From Streptosporangium brasiliense (GTDB taxonomy: Bacteria > Actinomycetota > Actinomycetes > Streptosporangiales > Streptosporangiaceae), in NCBI RefSeq assembly GCF_030811595.1, contig NZ_JAUSRB010000002.1, forward strand, positions 806,001-870,000: a stretch of 64,000 nt of DNA, read 5' to 3'. Below are positions 20,004-30,705 of the stretch, piece after piece. The stretch's first letter is position 1; every line of letters starts with the position of its first letter. Made by a program: the position numbers and the translations under genes. The notes under the pieces are model-generated. The model had not been told where the DNA came from, searched no databases, and saw only the letters and a list, made by a program, of their open reading frames with translations.

Positions 20004-20048
20004 GCTCGGGGCGTGGCGGCACCCCTGATCTGTCGCCACGCCCCGAGC
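20004..20048 (+). terminator. Strong hairpin after the GH48 gene
   Basis: GCTCGGGGCGTGGCG and its exact complement form a 15-bp stem around a 15-base loop, 57 bases after the stop codon. It stands between the GH48 and GH9 genes and may attenuate read-through or protect the 3' end. Confidence 0.8.
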
Positions 20049-20069
20049 ACCACCTCCCACCCGCCCTGA

Positions 20070-22637
<2,568 letters not shown>

Positions 22638-22726
22638 CCCCTCGCGTCCGGGGTGCCGCACTCGGCCACCCCCGTGATCCCCGGCCGGGCGTGACGGACC
22701 CTCGCCCGGCCGGCCGTCCCCCGACC

Positions 22727-23165
22727 GGACCTCCTCCTTCGCCGGCATCAAGTCCCTCGGCGCGAACACCGTCCGCGTGGTGCTGAGCGGCGGACGCTGG
22801 ACCGCCAACGGCGCCGCCGACGTGGCCGCCGTCGTCTCGCTGTGCAAGCAGAACAAGCTCATCTGCGTGCTGGAGAACCACGACACCACCGGGTACGGCG
22901 AGCAGGGCGGTGCCTACACCCTCGACCAGGCGGTCGACTACTGGCTCAGCGTGAAGAGCGCGGCGCCGGGCTCCAGCATCTGATCATGGTGGACGCGCCC
23001 GACTGGGGCCAGGACCGGGGCTCCACCATGACCGCCAACCCACCCGCCTTCACCTTCACCAACGCCCCCTGGAACGGCACCGTCCCCGCCGGCGGCTCCA
23101 CCACCTTCGGCTTCATCGGCTCCTGGACCGGCACCGGCACCCCGCCCACCCCCGTCATCTCCTGA
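22727..23165 (+). pseudogene. Decayed GH5 beta-mannanase with CBM2 end
   Basis: From 22727 the frame reads SFAGIKSLGANTVRVVLSGG and ENHDTTGYGEQGGAYTLDQ, matching the barrel start of actinomycete GH5 mannanases. It stops at 22983 after KSAAPGSSI. In another frame the later family block VDAPDWGQD follows at once, then a jump into the last third of a CBM2 (NAPWNGTVPAGGSTTFGF IGSW). Signal peptide, the catalytic middle including both glutamates, and most of the CBM are gone, with at least two deletions and one frameshift. There is no ribosome site. The organism probably once had mannanase in this cellulase cluster. Confidence 0.85.
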
Positions 23166-23174
23166 CCGGGTGAG

Positions 23175-23212
23175 CACCGGGCCGGCGGCCGCAAGCGGTC
23201 ACCGGCCCGGTG
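23175..23212. terminator. Hairpin before the convergent P450 gene end
   Basis: CACCGGGCCGG and CCGGCCCGGTG form an 11-bp perfect stem with a 16-base loop, 14 bases beyond the 3' end of the P450 gene and just after the mannanase remnant. It can serve either strand. Confidence 0.7.
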
Positions 23213-23226
23213 ACAGGCCGGCGGGG

Positions 23227-26200
23227 TCAGGCGAAGACGTCCTGCTGGTAACGGCCCTCGGCCTCCAGGGCGCGCAGCCACTCCTCGCCGTCGCCGCCGG
23301 TCCGCTCCCGGTAGATCGTCGCGAGGGTCCGCCGTACGGCGGGCGCCATCCGGAGCCCGTCACCGCAGACGTAGACGTGGGCGCCCCGCTCCAGCAGTGC
23401 CCAGAGCGTGTCGGCCTCGGCGGCGACCGCCTCCTGGACGAACCGGAAGGGATGGCCGGCGACCGCGGAGAACGCCGGGTGCACGCGGGCGACCCCGGCC
23501 TCCTCCCAAGCCTGGAGCTCCGAGCGGTAGAGCCAGTCGTGCGAGGGGTGGCGGCAGCCGTAGAAGACCTCGGCGGGGCCGGTCGCCCCGGCCAGGGCCC
23601 GCTCCTCCAGGAAACCGCGCAGCGGGGCGAACCCGGTGCCCGGACCGATCAGGATCACCGGCGTCGCCGGATCGTCGGGGAGGCGGAACGGCGGGCTCGG
23701 GACCCGCACATATCCGTAGAAGACGTCGCCGGGCTCCAGGGCCGCCAGGTAGGCCGAGCACATGCCCCGGTACTCGCCGCTGCCCGACCAGGCGGCCCCC
23801 TCCACCAGGCCGACGGTGATCCGGACCCGGCCGGGTCCGGCCAGCGGCGAGGAGGAGATCGAGTAGTAGCGCGGCCGGATCGGCCCCGTCATCTCCAGGA
23901 AGATCGGCAGGGGCAGCGTGATCGCCGGGAACCGCTCCAGGAGCGTGAGCACCGAGACGCGCTTGGCGAGGATCTCATCGGCGTAGGCGGTCTCCAGCTC
24001 CGCGAGCCGGCCCCGGGTCCACGGACACTCCGTCTGGCCGGCCAGCACCGCCAGGTCGGAGCGCGTGGCCACCTCCTGGAGCTCGGCGAACTCGGTCAGC
24101 AGCAGCCCGGCCGTCACCGGGGTGTCCACGGGCAGGTGGGTCGTCCCGCGGGCGCGCAGCCGTACGACCTGCTCGCGGGGGAGGCGCAGGCAGTGCAGCG
24201 CCCACTCGACCAGCTCGGGGTCGTTCTTGGCGAAGACCGCCAGATGGTCGCCCGCCGTGTACGTCGTCCCCGCGGGCAGCTCGGCCACGATCGAGCGGAC
24301 CCCGGGACGCGGCGCCTCCAGCGAGAAGTCCCACAGCCCGGCCGGGTCGCCGGTCAGCTCGTCGTTGGAGAGCACGGTCAGCGGGAACGCCTGCGGGGAC
24401 ACGACCGCGGGGCGGACGTCGGCCTCGGTGAGGACCTCCATCTCGTAGCGGGACCCGCTCTCGGCGGCGGCCGTGCCGTACTCCGCCGCCAGCGCCGCCC
24501 AGAGGGCCGCGGTCCACGCCGAGACGTCGCCGTCGAAGTCGCCGTCCGCGTCGGCCTCACCGCGGTCGATGAGCGGCACGGCGCCGGCCCGGACGAGCTT
24601 GTCGAAGGCCCGGCGCGGGAAGTCCTGGTAGGTAGGCCACTGGGTGTTGCCGCAGCCGAGCAGCGCGAGCCGTACCCCGTCCATGGCGGGCAGGTCGTCG
24701 AGGGCGTCGAAGCGCTGGGCGTTGTCGGGGGCCTTGCCGTTGTAGGTGGAGGTGACCACCACGAGCAGCCCGTCCTCGGGCGGGTCGAGCTCGTCCAGGG
24801 TCGTCAGCGTGGTCGCGAACCCGGAGCGCCCGGCGCGCTCGGCCAGCCGCTCGGCGACGTCGGCGGAGGTGCCCAGGTTGGAGCCGTAGGCAACGGTGAG
24901 GCCGACCCCGGCGACGGCCACCTCCACCGGCTGTTCCTCGACCGTCTCGACCGTCTCGGCCGCGCCCCTCTCGTACGGCTTGCGCTCCCTGACCCGGAGC
25001 GTGAAGCCGTCGGGCTTGAGGGTGAGCGTCTGCTTGATCTGCATCCGGTAGGCCTCCGGATCGGAGATCGCGAACCGCTGCAGGACGACGGCCAGGGCCA
25101 GCCGCGCCTCGGTCAGCGCGAACTGGCGCCCGATGCAGGCCCGCTCGCCGTTGCCGAACGGCTTGTAGGCGGCGGGGTGGTGATCGGCCCTGTTCTCGGG
25201 GAGCCAGCGGTCGATGTCGAACTCCTCCGGCCGGTCCCACGCCTTCGGGTGCCGGTGCAGCGGCGGCAGCAGGACGACGGCCGTCTGGCCCTCGCGCACC
25301 GGATAGCCGCCGACGGTGGTGTCGGCGAACGCCTTGACCGAGAACGCCGGGATGGGCGACCAGATCCGCAGCGTCTCCTCCAGGATCCGCGGGATCACGT
25401 CCAGCTTCATGATCGTTTCGTAGGTGGGGACGGTGTCCCCCGGCAGCATCCGGTCCACCTCGGCGTAGGCGCGGGCGAGCACGTGCGGGTTGCGCAGCAG
25501 GTTGTACAGGGCGAAGGAGAGCAGCCCGCTGGTGGTCTCGTGCCCGGCGATGAGGAAGGTCAGGACCTGGTTGCGGATGTTCTCGTCCGACAGCCGCTCG
25601 CCGCTCTGCGGGTCGGACGCCTCCAGCATCAGGCCGAGCAGGTCCTTGGTGTCGCTCCGGCCCGCGGCCCGGCGCTGCCTGATGACGTCGTCCACCAGGT
25701 CCTGCATGGTCAGGATGTCGGCCCGGTAGGCCTCCTCCTGCCGCTTCTTGAGCTTGGTGACCAGGGGGAGCTGCCGGTTGCGGAACATCGCCTCGGTAAG
25801 CGCGCGGCCCATCGACTGCAGGAACGGGTGCAGCTCGGGTGAGTCGAAGGAGTCGAACCGGTAGTCGAACCCGGTGAGGGAGATCGTGTCGAGTGTGAGC
25901 CTGGTCATGTCGTCGGGCACGTTGACCTCGTCCGAGACCGCCCACTTGGCCGCAAGGGCCTCCGCCACCTCCAGCATCTGCGGGAAGTACGCCTTCATGG
26001 ACCGCTGGCTGAAGGCCGGCATCAGGATGCGGTGCGCGTGCCCCCAGACCGGCTCGTCGCGGCGGGCGGTGAACAGCCCGTCGCCGCTGAAGTCACGGAC
26101 GATGGACAGCGGCGGGTCGACGCCCTTGTAGAAGCGCGTCTCGTCGCAGAGCTCCGCGACCAGGTCCGGGTCGGAGACGAACAGGACCTTACGGCCCAGC

Positions 26201-26340
26201 AGATCGAGCTGGTAGATGCCTTCGTCGTGCTCCGCGGCGAGTTTTTCGAGGAACGCGTTGGGCGCGTGCGCCGGTATCTGGAGCGTGTTGCCGACGAAGG
26301 GCAGCCCCTGCGGGGCGGGGATGGACCGGACTGCCGACAT
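23227..26340 (-). CDS. Self-sufficient cytochrome P450/NADPH-P450 reductase (CYP102 type)
   Basis: A 1037-residue fusion of P450 and diflavin reductase, close to the 1049 residues of P450 BM3. P450 part about 1-460: I-helix AGHETTSG, EETLR (ExxR), heme loop FGNGERACIGRQF with Cys402. Then a flavodoxin FMN domain about 490-630 (VAYGSNLGTSADVAERLA), and the FAD/NADPH domain with RPRYYSISSSP, GPGTGFAPLRGFLEER and a C-terminal VFA. It would hydroxylate fatty acids or similar lipids near the chain end using NADPH, in the cytosol. The start at 26340 has GGGAGGAG; the longer reading begins over the TetR operators. Divergent from a TetR gene. Confidence 0.95.
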   Translation of the reverse strand: MSAVRSIPAPQGLPFVGNTLQIPAHAPNAFLEKLAAEHDEGIYQLDLLGRKVLFVSDPDLVAELCDETRFYKGVDPPLSIVRDFSGDGLFTARRDEPVWGHAHRILMPAFSQRSMKAYFPQMLEVAEALAAKWAVSDEVNVPDDMTRLTLDTISLTGFDYRFDSFDSPELHPFLQSMGRALTEAMFRNRQLPLVTKLKKRQEEAYRADILTMQDLVDDVIRQRRAAGRSDTKDLLGLMLEASDPQSGERLSDENIRNQVLTFLIAGHETTSGLLSFALYNLLRNPHVLARAYAEVDRMLPGDTVPTYETIMKLDVIPRILEETLRIWSPIPAFSVKAFADTTVGGYPVREGQTAVVLLPPLHRHPKAWDRPEEFDIDRWLPENRADHHPAAYKPFGNGERACIGRQFALTEARLALAVVLQRFAISDPEAYRMQIKQTLTLKPDGFTLRVRERKPYERGAAETVETVEEQPVEVAVAGVGLTVAYGSNLGTSADVAERLAERAGRSGFATTLTTLDELDPPEDGLLVVVTSTYNGKAPDNAQRFDALDDLPAMDGVRLALLGCGNTQWPTYQDFPRRAFDKLVRAGAVPLIDRGEADADGDFDGDVSAWTAALWAALAAEYGTAAAESGSRYEMEVLTEADVRPAVVSPQAFPLTVLSNDELTGDPAGLWDFSLEAPRPGVRSIVAELPAGTTYTAGDHLAVFAKNDPELVEWALHCLRLPREQVVRLRARGTTHLPVDTPVTAGLLLTEFAELQEVATRSDLAVLAGQTECPWTRGRLAELETAYADEILAKRVSVLTLLERFPAITLPLPIFLEMTGPIRPRYYSISSSPLAGPGRVRITVGLVEGAAWSGSGEYRGMCSAYLAALEPGDVFYGYVRVPSPPFRLPDDPATPVILIGPGTGFAPLRGFLEERALAGATGPAEVFYGCRHPSHDWLYRSELQAWEEAGVARVHPAFSAVAGHPFRFVQEAVAAEADTLWALLERGAHVYVCGDGLRMAPAVRRTLATIYRERTGGDGEEWLRALEAEGRYQQDVFA

Positions 26341-26383
26341 GGAGAACTCCTCCCTTGGCCGACGATCTCCCGACACCGCCAGC

Positions 26384-26421
26384 CATACACTGTATGTTTG
26401 ACGCTACCATACGGTGTATGG
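26384..26421. promoter_or_regulatory. Two TetR operators in the P450/TetR divergent promoter
   Basis: CATACACTGTATG (26384-26396) and CCATACGGTGTATGG (26407-26421) are perfect dyads sharing CATAC/GTATG arms, with centres 24 bp apart. The second contains the TetR start codon, so a bound repressor would block both the leaderless TetR start and the P450 promoter. Confidence 0.75.
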
Positions 26422-26984
26422 CAGTGAGTGCGCGCAGGGGACGGCCCCTGACACCTGAGGAGATCTACGCGACCACGCTGCGCCTGGTCGACGCCGCCGG
26501 AGTGGACGGGCTGTCCATGCGTAAGCTGGCGGCCGAGCTCGGGGTCAACCCGATGTCGCTCTACCACCACGTGGAGAACAAGACGGCGCTGGTGCGCGGG
26601 ACCTGCGCGGCCGTCGCCTCCCGGCTGCGGCTGCCCCCCGACGACGGCACCCCGTGGCAGGAGCAGCTACGCGCGCTGGCCCACGCCTACCGCTCCATCT
26701 CGCAGTCGCACCCGTCGCTCTGGTCCTACGTCAACCACCACCCCGACGTGATCGATCAGGAAGGCGGCATGTGGGTGGTGTTCAACCGGATCCTCGTCGC
26801 GGCCGGGGTCCCCGCCGAGGAGCTGGTCCACACCCGCAAGGCGCTGTTCACGTTCGTCTTCGGCTTCCTGTCCGCCGAGACCAGCGGGCTGCTCACCGAG
26901 TTCGGCGGTGCCACGGACGCCGACGACACCTTCGAGGTCGCCCTCGACCTCATCGTCGCCGGTCTTGAGGCCCGCCATTCCTGA
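26418..26984 (+). CDS. TetR-family regulator of the P450
   Basis: A 188-residue TetR-family repressor. The helix-turn-helix lies at about 30-50 (LSMRKLAAELGVNPMSLYHHVENK), followed by a TetR_C-type ligand domain. ATG at 26418 is preferred: it starts MAVSARRGRPLTPEEIY, the usual N-terminus, and has no ribosome site, so the message is probably leaderless, with the start codon inside an operator. Divergence from a CYP102 gene parallels the BM3R1 repressor of P450 BM3, which is released by fatty acids; a similar fatty-acid or xenobiotic ligand is inferred. Confidence 0.88.
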   Translation: MAVSARRGRPLTPEEIYATTLRLVDAAGVDGLSMRKLAAELGVNPMSLYHHVENKTALVRGTCAAVASRLRLPPDDGTPWQEQLRALAHAYRSISQSHPSLWSYVNHHPDVIDQEGGMWVVFNRILVAAGVPAEELVHTRKALFTFVFGFLSAETSGLLTEFGGATDADDTFEVALDLIVAGLEARHS

Positions 26985-27011
26985 CACCCCCGCGGGCCGC
27001 CGTGCGGGACG

Positions 27012-27803
27012 TCACCGGGGCGCCGGGCCGGGACCGTGCCCGCGCAGCGCCGCGACCAGCCAGCGCGCGAGGCGGAGGTGTCCCTCATGGGTGGGGTGGA
27101 CGCCGTCGCGCAGGAGCGCCCCGCGGCCCCAGCGCCGGCCGAGCGGGTCGAGGAAGGCCGCCCCCTCCTCGGCCGCGGCGGAGGCGATGGCGTCCCTGAC
27201 CCCGTAGGCCCATCGGGGGGCCCGCGCCATCCAGATGGGGCCGATCACCACGGTCCTGGTCCGCGGCCAGTGGGCGCGGACCAGCTCCAGCAGGCGCCTG
27301 GCGGCCCCGTTGACCGTGCCGGGCCTGGTCCGGCGGTCGTTGTGCCCGCCGGAGACGATCAGCAGGTCGGGCGCGGGCCGCCAGGAGAGCTCCTCGGCGA
27401 AGGACCGCTGGAAGGTCCGCTCCACCGGCCCGGGGTTGACGAAGCCCGTCCCGGCCGCCCCCGCGGTGACCAGCTGCCAGCCCAGCTCGCGCGCGGCCCG
27501 CGCGGCGTAGGTGTCCCACCGCTGGACCGGGCCCGACCCGACGGTGAAGCTGTCTCCGATGATCATGACCACCGGGGCCGCGGCCCGGCACGGCGGCGGG
27601 CTCGACGGCGGGGGTGAGCCCGCCGGACGGGGCGGGCCCGCCGACGGGGACGGGGCCGGCGTCGCGTCCGGTCCGGCCGCGATCATGTCGGCTGGTACGG
27701 CCTCACCGCCCGTCCCGGTGGTGCATCCCGAAATAAGGCAGTAAATCGCTACAAGAATGGCGGCTGTGGATGCTCGGGGACGTCGACGCACAGGCCCGTG
27801 CAT
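27012..27803 (-). CDS. SGNH/GDSL hydrolase lipoprotein
   Basis: A 263-residue exported esterase-fold protein. The signal peptide ends in LISGC, a lipobox, followed by a Pro/Ser/Ala-rich stalk (about 30-75). The SGNH blocks are present: GDSFTVGSG (catalytic Ser), the Gly of block II in TAGAAGTGF, GGHNDRR (Asn) and DGVHPTHEGH (Asp, His). So a surface-tethered esterase or deacylase is expected, substrate unknown. It is divergent from the AlaX gene and convergent with the TetR gene, whose stop is 27 bases away. GC-rich stalk codons vary freely. Confidence 0.85.
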   Translation of the reverse strand: MHGPVRRRPRASTAAILVAIYCLISGCTTGTGGEAVPADMIAAGPDATPAPSPSAGPPRPAGSPPPSSPPPCRAAAPVVMIIGDSFTVGSGPVQRWDTYAARAARELGWQLVTAGAAGTGFVNPGPVERTFQRSFAEELSWRPAPDLLIVSGGHNDRRTRPGTVNGAARRLLELVRAHWPRTRTVVIGPIWMARAPRWAYGVRDAIASAAAEEGAAFLDPLGRRWGRGALLRDGVHPTHEGHLRLARWLVAALRGHGPGPAPR

Positions 27804-27816
27804 GCCACCTCGGGGG

Positions 27817-27858
27817 CTCTAGGCTGCCAATCGGGGACTCTAGGCTGACTCTAGGCTA
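27817..27858. repeat. Three direct repeats CTCTAGGCTG before the AlaX gene
   Basis: CTCTAGGCTG occurs at 27817 and 27838, and CTCTAGGCTA at 27849, just before the ATG at 27864. The last copy contains TAGGCT, a good actinomycete -10 box 6 bases from the ATG, so the transcript is likely leaderless. The repeats may be operator elements or duplicated -10 boxes. Confidence 0.5.
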
Positions 27859-27863
27859 ACGAT

Positions 27864-28598
27864 ATGAGCAGTGACCTCTACGGGCGTACGCGGCGACTCG
27901 AACTCGCCGACCAGAACCTGCGCTCCTTCGACGCGGTGGTCCTGGCCTCGTCACCCGACGGGATCGTCTTGAGCAGGTCGGCATTCTATCCAGGCGGGGG
28001 CGGCCAGCCGGCGGATCACGGGGTTCTCATCTGGCTGGGAGTGGAGACCCGCATCACCGGAGTGCGCAAAGGTGACGAGCTATACCTGATCCCCGCCGAG
28101 GACGACCCGCTCCCGCCGCCGGGGACAACTGTGCGGGCGGCCGTCGCCGACGAGAGGCGCTCGGCCCTGATGCGCACCCACTCGGCGCTGCACGTGCTGT
28201 GCGGGGTGGTCTTCCGTGACTTCGGCGCCCTCGTCACGGGCGGCAACATGGAGGAGCTGAGCGCCCGGATGGACTTCAACCTGCCCGAGGTGCCCCCCGG
28301 TTTCAAGGAGGCCGTGGAGGAGGCCTGCAACGCCGAGATCGCCGCCGACCGCCGGATCGACGTCCGGGTGCTCCCCCGCGCGGAGGCCTTCGCGATCCCC
28401 GACATCATCAGGACGGCCACGAACCTGGTGCCCGAGACGGTCGAGGAGGTCCGGATCATCGACATCGTCGGCCTGGACTGCCAGGCCGACGGCGGCACCC
28501 ACGTCGCCTCCACCAAGCAGATCGGCCGCATGCGGGTGGCCAAGATCGAGAGCAAGGGCAAGGGCTTCCGCCGCCTCCGCGTCGAGGTGGCGGACTGA
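27864..28598 (+). CDS. Alanyl-tRNA editing protein AlaX
   Basis: A 244-residue free-standing editing domain related to the second additional domain of alanyl- and threonyl-tRNA synthetases. The glycine-rich block [15 protein letters not shown] and the zinc ligands RTHSALHVL and CQADGGTHVAS are all visible, so the hydrolytic site appears complete. It removes serine or glycine wrongly attached to tRNA-Ala in the cytosol. The length matches AlaX-M/AlaX-L types. ATG at 27864 lacks a ribosome site and follows a -10 box by 6 bases, which suggests leaderless translation. No synthetase gene is adjacent. Confidence 0.9.
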   Translation: MSSDLYGRTRRLELADQNLRSFDAVVLASSPDGIVLSRSAFYPGGGGQPADHGVLIWLGVETRITGVRKGDELYLIPAEDDPLPPPGTTVRAAVADERRSALMRTHSALHVLCGVVFRDFGALVTGGNMEELSARMDFNLPEVPPGFKEAVEEACNAEIAADRRIDVRVLPRAEAFAIPDIIRTATNLVPETVEEVRIIDIVGLDCQADGGTHVASTKQIGRMRVAKIESKGKGFRRLRVEVAD

Positions 28599-28656
28599 GG
28601 CCCCTGGAGCTCGCGCCGGGACGGGGCGACCGTCCCGGCTCCCCCGCGGCCGGCGG

Positions 28657-29121
28657 TCACCAGCCGGGGAGCTCGAAGATCTTCCCGGGCCGGATGTCCT
28701 CCGGCGGGGCATGACGGGCGCCGGGCGCACGGGGCCGGGTCCCACCGGCCGTGGAGCCGGGGCCACCGGGCCGGTCCCGGCCCCCGGCCCCGTCATGGCA
28801 GGCCCGCAGCGCGTCACCGGCCCGCAGCGTGTCACCGGCCCGTGGCGCGTCACAGGCCCGTAGCGCGTCCAGGATCGTCTCCCAGGTGCCGTCCTGGGAC
28901 CAGCGGCGGTGCCGGTTGTAGACGGTCTTCCACCTGCCGTAGACCTCCGGCACGCCCCGCCACGAGCAGGCGGTGCGGTTCCGGAAGAACACGCCGTTGA
29001 TCACCGCGCGGTGGTCGGCCCATCGGTGCCCCCGTCGGGGATGGGCGGGCAGCAACGGCACCAGCCGTATCCACTCGTCTTCGGTCAGATCATGACGTTT
29101 CAGGCGGTCATCCACGACCAC
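28657..29121 (-). pseudogene. IS5-family transposase fragment (N-terminal DUF4096 domain)
   Basis: From a GTG at 29121 the frame gives LKRHDLTEDEWIRLVPLLP, then HRAVINGVFFRNRTACSWRG and WKTVYNRHRRWSQDGTWETI, the N-terminal domain of IS5-group transposases (IS1373/IS903-like orfA). After residue about 90 it runs into an 18-bp DNA repeat and unrelated low-complexity sequence. The DDE catalytic domain is absent and no terminal inverted repeats were recognised, so this is a dead fragment. The element probably degraded here, beside several minisatellites. Confidence 0.72.
28811..28864. repeat. Three 18-bp tandem repeats in the transposase remnant
   Basis: GCGTCACCGGCCCGCAGC, GTGTCACCGGCCCGTGGC and GCGTCACAGGCCCGTAGC lie head to tail, with half a copy at 28801-28810. 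The repeat replaces the expected continuation of the transposase frame. Confidence 0.85.
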
Positions 29122-29234
29122 ATGATCTACACCATCGGCGCCCGAAGAGCCACGTGACAGGGCCGGGCCGCCGCCATCCCTGTCCCCGGGACCGCCCGGA
29201 GAGCGGGCACTCCCCGTCCGGGACGTCCAGAAGG

Positions 29235-29399
29235 GGGCGGACCCGCTTTCAGGACCGTCCCAGGATCGGGCGGACCCGCTTCCAGGGCCGCCCCGGGATC
29301 GGGCGGACGCGCTTTCAGGGCCGCCCCGGGATCGGGCGGACGCGCTTTCAGGGCCGCCCCGGGATCGGGCGGACATACTTCCGGAACCGCCGCGGGAAC
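29235..29399. repeat. 33-bp minisatellite, about five copies
   Basis: Units begin GGGCGGACGCGCTTTCAGGG and end CCGCCCCGGGATC. Copies 3 and 4 (29301-29366) are identical, copies 1 and 2 near-identical, and copy 5 degenerate. The unit length is a multiple of three, so all frames stay open, but there is no recognisable protein or ribosome site. The 29122-29234 stretch before it shows nothing else. Confidence 0.88.
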
Positions 29400-29423
29400 C
29401 GGCACCCCATCTCCGGGGAGCGG

Positions 29424-29495
29424 GCGGACGCGGTCCGAGGGCATGCCGCGTCCCTGCGGGCGGACGCGGTTCGGGGGCATGCCGCGTCCCTGTGG
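29424..29495. repeat. Two 36-bp repeats with internal hairpin
   Basis: Two near-identical units each contain GGACGCGG and CCGCGTCC, an 8-bp stem around a short loop. From 29496 to 29789 I see no gene, only an AT-richer patch at about 29555-29620 that could hold a promoter but has no clear gene after it. Confidence 0.75.
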
Positions 29496-29789
29496 GCGAC
29501 CACTCCGGCCCCTCCGCGCCACATCTGCCCCACCCGTTCTCCGCCATAGGGTGCGTTTTAAGTTTTTGCAGGTCAGACCTTGCCTTGAGGGCTAATATTT
29601 GGGCATTATCTGGCGTTACGGGCCGCCCTATCCCAGCCCCGTGCAGTGGTTCTCACCGCTCGGGCAAGTGGGGCGGTCCGTCCATCACACCCCCACGGGC
29701 GCCCTCCGGAGACGGGCACGGCCACCGGCCCTTCCCCCGCCCCCGCCTCCGGAGCGCCGGGTCCGCCGTCGCGGCGGCACCGGGCGACG

Positions 29790-29823
29790 CCGGGAGGGCG
29801 CCATCCGGTTGGCGCCCTCCCGG
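29790..29823 (-). terminator. Terminator hairpin of the SDR gene
   Basis: CCGGGAGGGCGCC and GGCGCCCTCCCGG form a perfect 13-bp stem with an 8-base loop, 48 bases past the SDR stop codon. Confidence 0.8.
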
Positions 29824-29870
29824 CCGGCCCGGGCCGGCCTGGCAGGTCCGTTCGGTGTGGGTCGGGCCTG

Positions 29871-30659
29871 CTACCCGCCGATGTGCGGTGCGCGGGCGGC
29901 GGCGGAGCCGTCCCGGATCACCTCGCCGGTGAGGTTGCCGTTGGCTCCCGAGCCCAGGAAGACGACGAGGTTGGCCACGTCGTCGGAGTCGGAGAGCCTG
30001 CGGGTGGGGGTGGCGGCGGCGAGGGCGTCGGTGACGAATGCCGGGATGTCAGGACGGCTGTCGGTGAGGGTGAAGCCCGGTGCCACGACGTTGACCAGGA
30101 TCCCGTCCCGGCCGCCGTTCCAGGCCAGGCTGCGGGCGAGCCCGTGCAGGCCCGATTTGGCGGTGCCGTAGGGGCCCGGCCCGGGCAGGCCCTCCTCCGC
30201 GACGCTTGAGGAGATCAACACGATGCGGCCCCAGCCCTTGGCGCGCATGCCGGGCAGGACCGCGCGGACCGTGGCCGCCGTGCCGATCAGGTTGGCGCCG
30301 ATCATCGCGTCCCACTCCTGCAGCGGCACGTCCTCGAACCGGAGGCTGGGGTCAGGCGGGCCGTCGCCGCCCCAGCGCACGGCATTGGCGACGAGAACGT
30401 CGATCTCGCCCCAGCGCTCGACGACGGTCGCGACGGCGCGGTCTATGGTGGGCAGGTCCTCGAGGTCGACCCGGACGACATGCGCCTGCCCACCGACGGC
30501 CTCGACGTCGGCGGCCACCTTCTCGGCGCTGTCCGGGTTGTTGCGGTACGTGATCGCCACCCGGGTGCCTTCGCGTCCGTAGGCGCGGGCGGTCGCGGCT
30601 CCGATCCCGGTCGACGCGCCGGTGATCAGGGCCACCCGGCCGTTGAGATCTGTGTTCAT
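29871..30659 (-). CDS. Short-chain dehydrogenase/reductase
   Basis: A 262-residue classical SDR. Cofactor motif TGASTGIG at about 14-21, the catalytic Ser in LISSSVAEEG, and YGTAKSG with Tyr and Lys. Ending DVANLVVFLGSGANGNLTGEVIRDG is typical of the FabG-like group. It uses NAD(P)H or NAD(P)+; the Arg in YGREGTRVAITYRN after strand 2 favours NADPH. The start at 30659 is preferred over longer readings because the Rossmann fold begins at residue 8. It lies 46 bases after the azoreductase gene on the same strand and is probably co-transcribed, which suggests a shared role in quinone or aldehyde detoxification. Substrate unknown. Confidence 0.88.
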   Translation of the reverse strand: MNTDLNGRVALITGASTGIGAATARAYGREGTRVAITYRNNPDSAEKVAADVEAVGGQAHVVRVDLEDLPTIDRAVATVVERWGEIDVLVANAVRWGGDGPPDPSLRFEDVPLQEWDAMIGANLIGTAATVRAVLPGMRAKGWGRIVLISSSVAEEGLPGPGPYGTAKSGLHGLARSLAWNGGRDGILVNVVAPGFTLTDSRPDIPAFVTDALAAATPTRRLSDSDDVANLVVFLGSGANGNLTGEVIRDGSAAARAPHIGG

Positions 30660-30705
30660 GGTGCGGCTGTCCTCTTGCCTTCGCTGATCGGATGGGGAGT
30701 CATGG

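Noticed and set aside
28657..29121. A complete IS element
   Set aside because: The DDE domain is missing and no terminal inverted repeats or target duplications were found.
29235..29495. Repeats that might be a CRISPR array
   Set aside because: The units are directly abutting with no unique spacers and there are no cas genes, so they are minisatellites.
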